Assembly (NCBI GenBank): GCA_024401295.1
Contig: JAKSLG010000007.1
Location: 1-64,000, forward strand
Origin: Bacteroidales bacterium
GTDB taxonomy: Bacteria; Bacteroidota; Bacteroidia; Bacteroidales; Marinilabiliaceae
DNA: 64,000 nucleotides
Reading direction: 5' to 3'
The notes under the pieces were generated by a model that saw nothing but the letters and a program-made list of their open reading frames with translations, made no database searches and was not told the origin of the DNA. Made by a program: the position numbers and the translations under genes. Shown piece by piece: positions 8,913 to 16,596 of the stretch; the first letter of the stretch is position 1; every line of letters begins with the position of its first letter.

Positions 8913-10946
8913 TTAGTTAATCAGATATGTCTTTGTCAGACCTTTATACGTACACTTCACCGTTGCACGGCCATCGACAATCTTGCCGACCTCAATCTTC
9001 ACCGAAGGATCATCGGCTGTAACCTTAATAACAGAATTGTCGGTGAGACGGCCATAAACCTGATAATGATCGGTTTGTGTGTATCCATTCTGGTTGGTAG
9101 AGAGAATGGCATCACGTGGGATGATGAGCTGCGTTCCATCGACACTGATCTTAATTTGTGGCACAACAGGCGGCTGAGGAATGTTCTGACCAGCCTTTGA
9201 GAAGCTCATGCCCTGCATATCGAACAATCCCTGAGGACGCTGAGGACCACGAGGGCCGCCCCAACGAGGACGCTCCGGCTCTTTCACATCAGGTCCATCG
9301 ACTACAAAATATATGGCATGTTTGCCAGCAAGACCTTCAACAGCAGGCACCTTGCAGCTGGCCACAAAATGTTCGCCACGCTTGCCCGACAACTTGATGG
9401 TTCCAATCTGCTTGCCATTCCATGTGCTGTTAGCGTAAGGTCCATCAAGCATGACCTTCACTGTGAACTCACCATCATATCCATACACACCATACAGATT
9501 GATTTGTGCATTATCGCCGGCCTTGATACCCTCGAATGCCTTGCAACCCTTAGTATCCTGCGACAAGCCGCCAAAACCAAAGTACTTATAACCAATGATG
9601 GCTCCATTCCTCAAACCAGCCAGATCCATGGTGTTGTTCCAGATATCGCGCTGATCCTGCAAAGCATTATTGTCAGTTATGTAGCAAGCCAGACCTGCAG
9701 AATAGAACTCGTATGGGTTCAGACCAAAAATCTGGAAGCCCTCAGAAGTAACCTCAGCACCCGTGTAGTGATCGCCATTTGAAGCCTTTGCGCTCCACTC
9801 ATTATTCTCGGAATAAGGATCATAACCGACAATACGAACCTGACCGCCCTTGGCAACAGGCTTCTTATCCCACTCAATCTTCACAGGGGCAACCATGGCC
9901 TGACGGGCATTTCCGAAACCACGTGGCGGACGGTGATAGAACACATACCACTGACCATTAATCTCTTGCAGAGAGCCATGAGTATTGTGGGCAAAGTTTG
10001 TGGTAGTGAGCGCACTACCCTCTTCGTTGAGAACGACGCCACGCGAATCGACCAAAACGCCACCCGAACGCCATGGGCCAAGAGGAGTATCGCCGTAGGC
10101 ATAGCGCAAAGCCGAATTGGTTGAGCCCAAACCATAATCCGGACCACTATAGCCCGAGAACACCATTACATATTTATTCCCGACCTGACGTATGGATGAA
10201 GCCTCGAAGAAATTGAATTCACCAGGATTCTGGCCTTTGTAGAGAGCTGGATATTCGGTTCCCTTAGGATCGCGAACCTCGCCGTAGCGAGCCGAAGCCG
10301 GAATGAAATAATCACGAATCTGTGTGCCAGGACGAACGCTGTACATTGTCTCCTGATCGAGCTCGGCAGCTGTAGAATGCTGGAAACCATAGAACACATA
10401 GGCACGGAACCCCTTCTTGAAATCAGGATCTTTCTTGTTGGTAACCGGCTCAATAAATACCGATGGATCAAAATCAATCATTGAACCATCCACGCACTTG
10501 CGTCCATCCTCGGTTAGATTGATTGGAGTGAACGGACCATTAGGACGTTCACCCTTGCAAACCATAGGAACTCGCTGCCATCCGCGTGAATGAGGATAGA
10601 GGTAATAAACCTTCTTGCCATTCTCCATAACCTCAACCAAATCGGGTGCAAACATTGTGTCCCACTGTCCGTCAACATAATGAGTAAAGATGGCTCCTTC
10701 ATCGCGCCACTGGCTCAAGTCCTCAACGGGAGCCGACCACATTCGAATATCAGGTCCGCAGTAATCCGTATTCTTCACATCATGTGAACCGATGATGTAG
10801 GCGCGCATCTTACCAGGATTGTCAGGATCTTCAAAGACACGAGGCTCGCCATCCGGAACATGCTCCCATAGCGGCAAATACGGGTTCTGAGCTTTAGCTG
10901 TAAATGTTGCAGCACAAGCCAGAGCCAAGAGAAAACATTTCTTCAT
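8913..10946 (-). CDS. Secreted glycoside hydrolase family 43-like protein
   Basis: 677 aa with a signal peptide (LALACAATFTAKA). Residues 25-350 form a GH43 five-bladed propeller: PRVFEDPDNPG near the start, MFAPDLVEV (residues 98-106), IDFDPSVF (157-164), and NFFEASSIR with the likely acid E248, then AHNTHGS in the last blade. GH43 enzymes act on arabinose- or xylose-containing glycans. Residues ~390-560 look like a beta-sandwich carbohydrate-binding module, then comes a Pro/Arg-rich linker (~560-580), and the last ~80 residues resemble an Ig-like domain. There is no SusC/D pair beside it. The xylB/xylE genes lie 45 kb away. Confidence 0.85.
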   Translation of the reverse strand: MKKCFLLALACAATFTAKAQNPYLPLWEHVPDGEPRVFEDPDNPGKMRAYIIGSHDVKNTDYCGPDIRMWSAPVEDLSQWRDEGAIFTHYVDGQWDTMFAPDLVEVMENGKKVYYLYPHSRGWQRVPMVCKGERPNGPFTPINLTEDGRKCVDGSMIDFDPSVFIEPVTNKKDPDFKKGFRAYVFYGFQHSTAAELDQETMYSVRPGTQIRDYFIPASARYGEVRDPKGTEYPALYKGQNPGEFNFFEASSIRQVGNKYVMVFSGYSGPDYGLGSTNSALRYAYGDTPLGPWRSGGVLVDSRGVVLNEEGSALTTTNFAHNTHGSLQEINGQWYVFYHRPPRGFGNARQAMVAPVKIEWDKKPVAKGGQVRIVGYDPYSENNEWSAKASNGDHYTGAEVTSEGFQIFGLNPYEFYSAGLACYITDNNALQDQRDIWNNTMDLAGLRNGAIIGYKYFGFGGLSQDTKGCKAFEGIKAGDNAQINLYGVYGYDGEFTVKVMLDGPYANSTWNGKQIGTIKLSGKRGEHFVASCKVPAVEGLAGKHAIYFVVDGPDVKEPERPRWGGPRGPQRPQGLFDMQGMSFSKAGQNIPQPPVVPQIKISVDGTQLIIPRDAILSTNQNGYTQTDHYQVYGRLTDNSVIKVTADDPSVKIEVGKIVDGRATVKCTYKGLTKTYLIN

Positions 10947-11017
10947 AGAAATAAGAATTTTGAATTATAGTACATTAAAAGCGACGTATAAATCATCGCA
11001 AAAAAGTTGTCAAGAAA

Positions 11018-11037
11018 GACGCAAATATCTCTGCGTC
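11018..11037 (-). promoter_or_regulatory. Possible operator/promoter for the GH43 gene
   Basis: A perfect 6-bp inverted repeat (GACGCA, 8-nt spacer, TGCGTC) surrounds GATATTTG on the minus strand (11022-11029), a one-mismatch -7 element 75 bp upstream of the GH43 start. This arrangement could allow a regulator to block the promoter. It is an inference from position only. Confidence 0.3.
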
Positions 11038-11138
11038 AACATCTTTGATCAACAAACAGCATATAGCCAAACACAAATATCTCAAAAAAAATCTACACTG
11101 CAAAGGATGCAATGCGTTCAACATACAATAAAAATGCA

Positions 11139-11146
11139 TATATTTG
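11139..11146 (+). promoter_or_regulatory. -7 promoter element (TATATTTG)
   Basis: Exact TAnnTTTG match 26 bp upstream of the CPBP protease ATG at 11173. Confidence 0.6.
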
Positions 11147-11172
11147 CAAAACACCCAATATAGAATAGTATT

Positions 11173-11982
11173 ATGAAAAAATTCACAATGCCCCTCTTGG
11201 CACTAGTCACCTTCTTCGTAACGCAATTAATCGTTGCGATTTTATGCACCTCCTTTTATATAATAACGACAGATGATTCGGACATTACAGGTTCGATGGC
11301 AATGGCGCTTATCATCTCATCCATAATCAACATCGTGCTGATGACATGGCCGCTGAAGATGTTTCTGCCAAAGAACGATGTCAAACCTGCATACATTGAC
11401 ATACGCTATGGAATCATGGCCGTATGTGCAGCTCTTGCCGGCCTGTTTGCAACGGATGTCGCTGTCACGTTGTGCGAACTGTCAAACGAATATGAAGAAC
11501 TGATGACCACTCTTTCGCATACTGCATCTGGAGTCATTGCCATTGCCTTGATTGGCCCAATTGCCGAAGAGGTTGTCTTCAGAGGAGCAATCATGGGATA
11601 TATGCTCCGCAAAGGCATTGCGCCTTGGATTGCGATAGCCACATCAGCCATAGCATTCGGCATAATACACATGAATCCGATACAGATTCCATTCGCAATT
11701 ATTGCCGGAATCATTTTCGGAGTGCTCTACTACAAAACAGGAAATATCCTGCTATCAACATTCGTGCATATCGTCAACAACACCATTGCGACCTACTGCG
11801 CAAACATGGAAACGAGTTCGCAAGAGAGCGTAATCACACAGCCTGTCATAATTGCAGCTGTCGTTGCTGCCTTTGCGAGCGCAACATTTCTGACGATCTT
11901 CTGGAAAAAACTGTCGAATCCGGAATACGTACCGACTATCGGCGAAAAAGAGATAATCGCCTCAACTAAAAATAATAAGTAA
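11173..11982 (+). CDS. CPBP family intramembrane metalloprotease
   Basis: 269 aa, about eight hydrophobic segments. The CPBP (CAAX protease / bacteriocin-processing) motifs are in order: EEVVFRG (E132, E133, R137), then FGIIHM with the second motif His, then FVHIVNN with the third motif His/Asn. These residues form the intramembrane glutamic/metal catalytic site. Substrates of bacterial members are mostly unknown. The 3' end overlaps the convergent LysE gene by 21 bp. Confidence 0.85.
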   Translation: MKKFTMPLLALVTFFVTQLIVAILCTSFYIITTDDSDITGSMAMALIISSIINIVLMTWPLKMFLPKNDVKPAYIDIRYGIMAVCAALAGLFATDVAVTLCELSNEYEELMTTLSHTASGVIAIALIGPIAEEVVFRGAIMGYMLRKGIAPWIAIATSAIAFGIIHMNPIQIPFAIIAGIIFGVLYYKTGNILLSTFVHIVNNTIATYCANMETSSQESVITQPVIIAAVVAAFASATFLTIFWKKLSNPEYVPTIGEKEIIASTKNNK

Positions 11983-12549
11983 GGCGCACAATGCCAAACA
12001 GACAGCCATGACGACATCGACCTGCTTGCGATAAGCGAGAAACCCTCGACGAAGCCATGAACCAACGAGCAGCCACACGAGATTTGCGCCCGGTCCTGCA
12101 AGATGCAGAATGACGGCAACCTCCAAGAGATCTGTAAGGCTATTGCTATACGGCAAGACAAAGATGCTGAATGCCGTCAGATCGAAAAGAATCATCTTGG
12201 CATTTGTCAACTGGACAATCAATCCTGAAAAAAACGTACACGTATCAGCTTCTTGCTCATCGTGGCCATTGCTTCTCCAGATGCAATATGCCAGCCATAG
12301 AATATATGCTGCACCGAGATACTTGAGAAAGACGAGATAATCGCCTATGACTGTTCCTAAAAGATGAGTGGCTACAGCTGCAATAGTCACAGCTATAGCA
12401 AAGCCACACAACATGCCATGCCACACGCGCAGAGCACGCTTTCGCCCATATTTGAGCGAGCATGAAAGCGAATAAAGATTCGCCGGGCCAGGGCTATATC
12501 CGACTATTAGAATATAGAGCAGCAACGTTGGCAAAAGTGAATGTGGCAT
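11962..12549 (-). CDS. LysE/RhtB family amino-acid exporter
   Basis: 195 aa with about six hydrophobic helices. The N-terminal motif YSPGPANLYSLSCSLKYGRKRAL is the LysE/RhtB signature (PGP then G..R). The family exports amino acids such as lysine, threonine or homoserine lactone; the substrate here is not predictable. It has its own -7 element on the minus strand at 12581 and overlaps the CPBP gene tail-to-tail by 21 bp. Confidence 0.85.
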   Translation of the reverse strand: MPHSLLPTLLLYILIVGYSPGPANLYSLSCSLKYGRKRALRVWHGMLCGFAIAVTIAAVATHLLGTVIGDYLVFLKYLGAAYILWLAYCIWRSNGHDEQEADTCTFFSGLIVQLTNAKMILFDLTAFSIFVLPYSNSLTDLLEVAVILHLAGPGANLVWLLVGSWLRRGFLAYRKQVDVVMAVCLALCALLIIFS

Positions 12550-12580
12550 AGAGTGCTATTCTTAATTTTTGTAAATATAG

Positions 12581-12588
12581 CAAACCTA
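12581..12588 (-). promoter_or_regulatory. -7 promoter element (TAGGTTTG, minus strand)
   Basis: Reads CAAACCTA on the plus strand, an exact minus-strand TAnnTTTG, 31 bp upstream of the LysE start codon at 12549. Confidence 0.5.
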
Positions 12589-12628
12589 AGCGAGAAAAAC
12601 AAGAACAAATAGGACATACAATAAAGAA

Positions 12629-12668
12629 ATCGGTCAAAACAGCAATTCAGAATGCCATTTTGACCGAT
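12629..12668 (-). terminator. Terminator hairpin after the redox operon
   Basis: Perfect 11-bp stem ATCGGTCAAAA (12629-12639) / TTTTGACCGAT (12658-12668), just past the end of the ECF S-component gene. On the minus strand it is followed by TTCTTTATT. Confidence 0.6.
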
Positions 12669-12690
12669 AAGATTATATCTATATGTTGGA

Positions 12691-13191
12691 TTATTTCAGA
12701 TATCTCAACAGAGCATAACCGAAGAAAATCTGAATCAACATTCCCGGATATCCGATGCGGATGTCCTGCAAAGCTGCATAGAGGCTGCCTGTCATAGGCC
12801 ATTCAAAGAAGAGGCCAGCGAGCTGATAGCCGACAACCGAAAGCGCGACGGCCCACAAGGCCACGCGACCTACTCGGCGTGCAATTGTTGCTGCTATAAT
12901 TGCGAGCAATGTACTTTTTATGAGCAGGATTGGAAGCGCATGAGTTGGTGGCATTGCGAACAAGATATGGTTTACCAGAGGCGAGCAGATTGCTGTCATG
13001 AGGCCGGCAATCATGCCATACTTGTATGCGGCAATGAGAGTGAAGAAATAGATTGGCAGGAAGATGAGACCTCCTTTAGGCATAAGGTGGCATAGCTGCG
13101 GAACGACAATGTTGCCGACAACGAAGAGTGCTGCCATCAGATATGTCTTGGCTTCCGTGATACGGAGCTGATAAACTGCTGTATTAAGCAT
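12691..13191 (-). CDS. ECF-transporter S-component-like membrane protein
   Basis: 166 aa with about five to six hydrophobic helices. The layout (helix, KGGLIFLPIYFFTLIAAYKYG loop, short helices, conserved amphipathic C-terminus) matches the small substrate-binding S-components of energy-coupling-factor vitamin transporters. No EcfT or EcfA gene is in the window, so it would rely on a shared module elsewhere. It is the last gene of the envelope redox operon, 18 bp after DUF1893. That context suggests import of a cofactor or product of the pathway. Substrate unknown. Confidence 0.65.
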   Translation of the reverse strand: MLNTAVYQLRITEAKTYLMAALFVVGNIVVPQLCHLMPKGGLIFLPIYFFTLIAAYKYGMIAGLMTAICSPLVNHILFAMPPTHALPILLIKSTLLAIIAATIARRVGRVALWAVALSVVGYQLAGLFFEWPMTGSLYAALQDIRIGYPGMLIQIFFGYALLRYLK

Positions 13192-13209
13192 GACTGTTTT
13201 ATTATTGAT

Positions 13210-13632
13210 TTAACTTTTCATTTTACTCAAAAAACCTCTGATGAGCGAGAAAGCCTCGTCCGGGTCAGACGTCTGCGATGTCAGTTTTTCAACCGGACAG
13301 ATATCCGTTCCCGTGCGGTTGATGATATTCGGTTGCATGACGGCATACGAAGTTTTTATGCCAGCCTGTTCGAGAACACTATGCGCCGGCTCACTCATCA
13401 CATACGCAAAGACTTCGGTGACACCCCCTTTGACAAGAAGAAGCGCTGCTCCGCGACCGATCACACGATCGGCAATCCTGCCTCCACGCAAGAAATCGGG
13501 CTCTGAATCGACAAGCGAAAAGAGGTCTATCACACCCTTGCGTGCAAAAGTACGCACATGGCCATCGGCAGAGCAAACGGCACCCCGGACTTCCTCGCCA
13601 TCGAGCATTTTTTTGAGCGTCTCCATCTGCAT
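13210..13632 (-). CDS. DUF1893 family protein
   Basis: 140 aa, cytoplasmic by sequence. It matches DUF1893, a deaminase-like-fold family (Thermotoga TM1506 type): RGGRIADRVIGRGAALLLV corresponds to the helix-strand core, followed by NRTGTDICPVEKL with the conserved Cys-Pro. No enzyme activity is established for the family. It lies 5 bp downstream of the Tat-exported aldo/keto reductase and upstream of the ECF S-component, so it is very likely translated as part of the same operon. Confidence 0.8.
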   Translation of the reverse strand: MQMETLKKMLDGEEVRGAVCSADGHVRTFARKGVIDLFSLVDSEPDFLRGGRIADRVIGRGAALLLVKGGVTEVFAYVMSEPAHSVLEQAGIKTSYAVMQPNIINRTGTDICPVEKLTSQTSDPDEAFSLIRGFLSKMKS

Positions 13633-13637
13633 CGCGT

Positions 13638-15062
13638 TTACTCCTCCTGGCTATTACGCTTGAGTTGCTCGACAAATCGGTCCATGCGACGCATCTCGCC
13701 CGGAATATTGATATTCTGAGGGCAATGCGGACGACATTCACCACATCCGATGCAGTGATCGACCTGACGCAAACGAGGCACACTACGGTCGTAGCCCACA
13801 AGGAACGCCTTACGCTGTTTCGCATAGACCTCATCGCGACGGCTCTGAGGGAGATTACCCTCCTTGATCATCTTGTTGTAATGGACAAAGACTGCAGGTA
13901 TATCGATGCCATAAGGGCAAGGCATGCAGTAATTACACTCGTTGCAAGGAATCGTCTTGAGGTTGTAAATATCCTTTGCAATGTCCATCAGGAACTCATC
14001 TTCCTCGGCTGTAATCGGCTCGAGAGGAGAATATGTCTTGACGTTTTCAACAAGATGTTCCATATATGTCATGCCAGAAAGCACACTGACGACGCCCTCT
14101 GGAGTGCCAGCGAAACGGAATGCCCAAGATGCAATACTATCCTCAGGACGACGAGATTTCATCTTTGCGACGATAGGATCCGGCACGTTGGCAAGACGTC
14201 CACCGAGCAATGGCTCCATGATTACACTCGGAATGCCACGCTTCTGAAGTTCTTCATAGAGATAAACGGCATCGGTATTCGAAGGGTTGATTTCATCAGC
14301 AAAGTTCCAGTCGAGGTAGTTGAGCTCGATCTGAACAAAATCCCACTTGTAGCGACCCTCGTCATGCCATTTGAGCAACATATCGAAGATGGCGATATCG
14401 CCATGATATGAGAAACCGAGATTTCGGATTTTTCCCTCTTTTTTCTGCTCGACGAGCCAGTCGAGAATGCCGTTATCCATATAACGGGCATTGAATGTCT
14501 CGAGTGGATTGAGGTTCTTGCCGTTCAAATCGCGTGCTGTACCGCCAATAGCATGAAGCAACAGGTAATCGACATAGTCGGTCTGCAGATACTTGAGCGA
14601 GTTGTAGAACATCTCCTGGCTCTCCTTTCGGCTCCAATTGCTTGCAGCGAAATTACTGAGTTTTGTTGCAATGAAGAACTTGCTTCTGTCGTGACGTGCA
14701 AGCGCGATGCCTGTGCTCGTTTCCGAACGACCCTGGCAATAAGCTGGGCTTGTATCGAAATAGTTGACGCCATGCTCCAGCGCATAATCAATCTGACGAT
14801 TGACAAGATCCTGATCAATTGGCGCATTTGGATTCTCGCGTCCTGCACCACCGCCCACAACAGGCAGGCGCATCATGCCATAGCCAAGAAGCGAAATGAC
14901 ATCGCCAGAAATAGGATTGCGGCGCATTGTCATCTTTCCGTCAGAGGCATTCTGGCTGGAAGAGGCCGACTGCGTCTCGTTTTTGCCGACACACGCACTC
15001 AGCACTGGTGCTGACGCAATTGCTGCACCGCCAAATATCTTGAGAAAATCTCTTCTATTCAT
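13638..15062 (-). CDS. Tat-exported aldo/keto reductase with C-terminal ferredoxin domain
   Basis: 474 aa. The N-terminus has a twin-arginine motif NRRDFLK, a hydrophobic stretch, and LSAC (C24), so it looks like a Tat-exported lipoprotein. Residues ~50-370 form the aldo/keto reductase barrel, and the usual tetrad is visible in FDTSPAY (Asp, Tyr), ATKLS (Lys) and LLLHA (His). The C-terminal ~100 residues carry two 4Fe-4S motifs, CNECNYCMPC and CIGCGECRPHC. Export of a fold that normally uses NADPH, together with Fe-S clusters, implies electrons from a membrane donor, probably the product of the neighbouring 15103-16572 gene. The gap upstream is 40 bp. Confidence 0.85.
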   Translation of the reverse strand: MNRRDFLKIFGGAAIASAPVLSACVGKNETQSASSSQNASDGKMTMRRNPISGDVISLLGYGMMRLPVVGGGAGRENPNAPIDQDLVNRQIDYALEHGVNYFDTSPAYCQGRSETSTGIALARHDRSKFFIATKLSNFAASNWSRKESQEMFYNSLKYLQTDYVDYLLLHAIGGTARDLNGKNLNPLETFNARYMDNGILDWLVEQKKEGKIRNLGFSYHGDIAIFDMLLKWHDEGRYKWDFVQIELNYLDWNFADEINPSNTDAVYLYEELQKRGIPSVIMEPLLGGRLANVPDPIVAKMKSRRPEDSIASWAFRFAGTPEGVVSVLSGMTYMEHLVENVKTYSPLEPITAEEDEFLMDIAKDIYNLKTIPCNECNYCMPCPYGIDIPAVFVHYNKMIKEGNLPQSRRDEVYAKQRKAFLVGYDRSVPRLRQVDHCIGCGECRPHCPQNINIPGEMRRMDRFVEQLKRNSQEE

Positions 15063-15102
15063 GATTCAAAATTCAATTCCAAATTAAAAACTACACCGCT
15101 AA

Positions 15103-16572
15103 TTATATCAGCTTGTGTGACTCATGTCCCTCAACATATATCGCTGAGAATGGACGTGCAGGGCAAAGATTTTCACATGCGCCACAACCGATACACTTCG
15201 ACTCGTTGATTGCAGGAATCGTCGGTTTTGATTTGTCGCCATCGATGTGAACCATCTGAATGGCTCCTGCCGGACAATGGCGGGCACAGTTGCCACAAGA
15301 CACGCCTTCGACAGCTGGCAAGCAGTTTTTCATCACAAACACGGCATGACCGATCTGTATTGACGACTTTTCGGCAAGAGTGATTGGCTTTATTGCGCCT
15401 GCCGGGCAAACACTTGAGCAAGCATTGCATTCAGGACGGCAATAGCCACGTTCATAGCTCATCGTTGGCTGCATCAGAGTCACTAGGTCGGTGCTTGGAC
15501 GCAAGACATCATTCGGGCACTCTGAGACGCAAAGCTGACAACCCGTGCATCGCATACGCATGTTTTCAGCAGTAAGCGAGCCTGGAGGCGTGATAGGCGT
15601 TTTGCGCTCAGGAGCAATCTTGTCTTCAATAACGGCAAGACCACCGTCAACTTTTTTCTTGTCTTGAGCAAACGATGCCGTTGCAGCAGCCGATGCCGCA
15701 GCAAGAACGAACATTCGACGGCTCTCATCTACAGACTTGCCGCCATTGTTCTTGTTTGGCTTATGTGCGTATGATATTGCACCGAATGAGCATTCATTCA
15801 GGCAATTACCACATACGACGCATCGTGAATAGTCAACCTCATGGCTGGCAACATTCAGACACGCTGCCTTGCAGTTACGCTCACACTTACGACAATTCTT
15901 GCATTTGCTATCGTCAATAACGATCTTTAACCACGAAAAACGTGCAGCAAAGCTGAGGACTGTACCAACAGGGCATATCGTGTTGCAATAGGTACGACCA
16001 TTGCGCCACGCCAATACAGCAACGACAACAAATGAAACTGCTGCAATCACGAACGTAGGCAATGAGCGGATCCAAACTTCGCGGCTATAGAATGTATAGC
16101 TGTCCATTCTCTCTGCTGCCATGGCGAGCAAATTGTTACAACCTATGTAAATCGGTTGCAAAAGATTCTGAACAATTCGACCGAAACTGCTATAAGGTGC
16201 GAGCAATGCTACAACAGAACCGGCACCAAGCAACAATGCAACGACGAGAACGCCAAGCATTGCATAGCGAAGCCAACTCTTTGCTGGTGAATAAGAAAAA
16301 CGATTTTTCTTACGTCCGATGCCATGGCTGATAACATCCTGAAGAATGCCAAGCGGACAAATCACCGAACAATAGATTCGGCCAAAAACGAGCGTAAGCG
16401 CAACAAGAACCGCGATGACGGCAAAGTTAAGCGCCAAGACAGCTGGCAAGAACTGAATCTTTGCCAACCATCCTAAATACGCATGAAGCGTACCTGTAAA
16501 GTCGAGGAAAAGCATCGTTATCAGGACAAAAACGATACTTGCCAATACGACTCTGATTTTTTTGAGGTTCAT
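15103..16572 (-). CDS. NapH/NapG-like polyferredoxin membrane protein
   Basis: 489 aa. Residues 1-205 form a NapH/NosR-like quinol-dehydrogenase unit with about four helices (10-28, 43-63, 104-126, 172-190) and two C-x3-CP motifs (CSVICP 68-72, CNTICP 196-200). Two 4Fe-4S motifs follow (CKNCRKC at 224-230, CVVCGNC at 251-257). At residues 284-302 there is a twin-arginine-like start SRRMF and an Ala-rich hydrophobic stretch ending SFAQ, like a second, internal Tat signal. The remaining 185 residues are NapG-like, with four further cluster motifs (from 342, 378, 426 and 460). The fusion would pass electrons from quinol to the periplasm. It lies in the operon between the TonB receptor and the aldo/keto reductase. 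Confidence 0.85.
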   Translation of the reverse strand: MNLKKIRVVLASIVFVLITMLFLDFTGTLHAYLGWLAKIQFLPAVLALNFAVIAVLVALTLVFGRIYCSVICPLGILQDVISHGIGRKKNRFSYSPAKSWLRYAMLGVLVVALLLGAGSVVALLAPYSSFGRIVQNLLQPIYIGCNNLLAMAAERMDSYTFYSREVWIRSLPTFVIAAVSFVVVAVLAWRNGRTYCNTICPVGTVLSFAARFSWLKIVIDDSKCKNCRKCERNCKAACLNVASHEVDYSRCVVCGNCLNECSFGAISYAHKPNKNNGGKSVDESRRMFVLAAASAAATASFAQDKKKVDGGLAVIEDKIAPERKTPITPPGSLTAENMRMRCTGCQLCVSECPNDVLRPSTDLVTLMQPTMSYERGYCRPECNACSSVCPAGAIKPITLAEKSSIQIGHAVFVMKNCLPAVEGVSCGNCARHCPAGAIQMVHIDGDKSKPTIPAINESKCIGCGACENLCPARPFSAIYVEGHESHKLI

Positions 16573-16596
16573 TAGTTTTATTAAGTTTTTGCTAGT

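Noticed and set aside
10960-11163. 67-codon open frame upstream of the CPBP gene
   Set aside because: It covers the -7 element at 11139, is Gln/Lys/Ser-rich as expected from A-rich non-coding DNA, and shows no family features.
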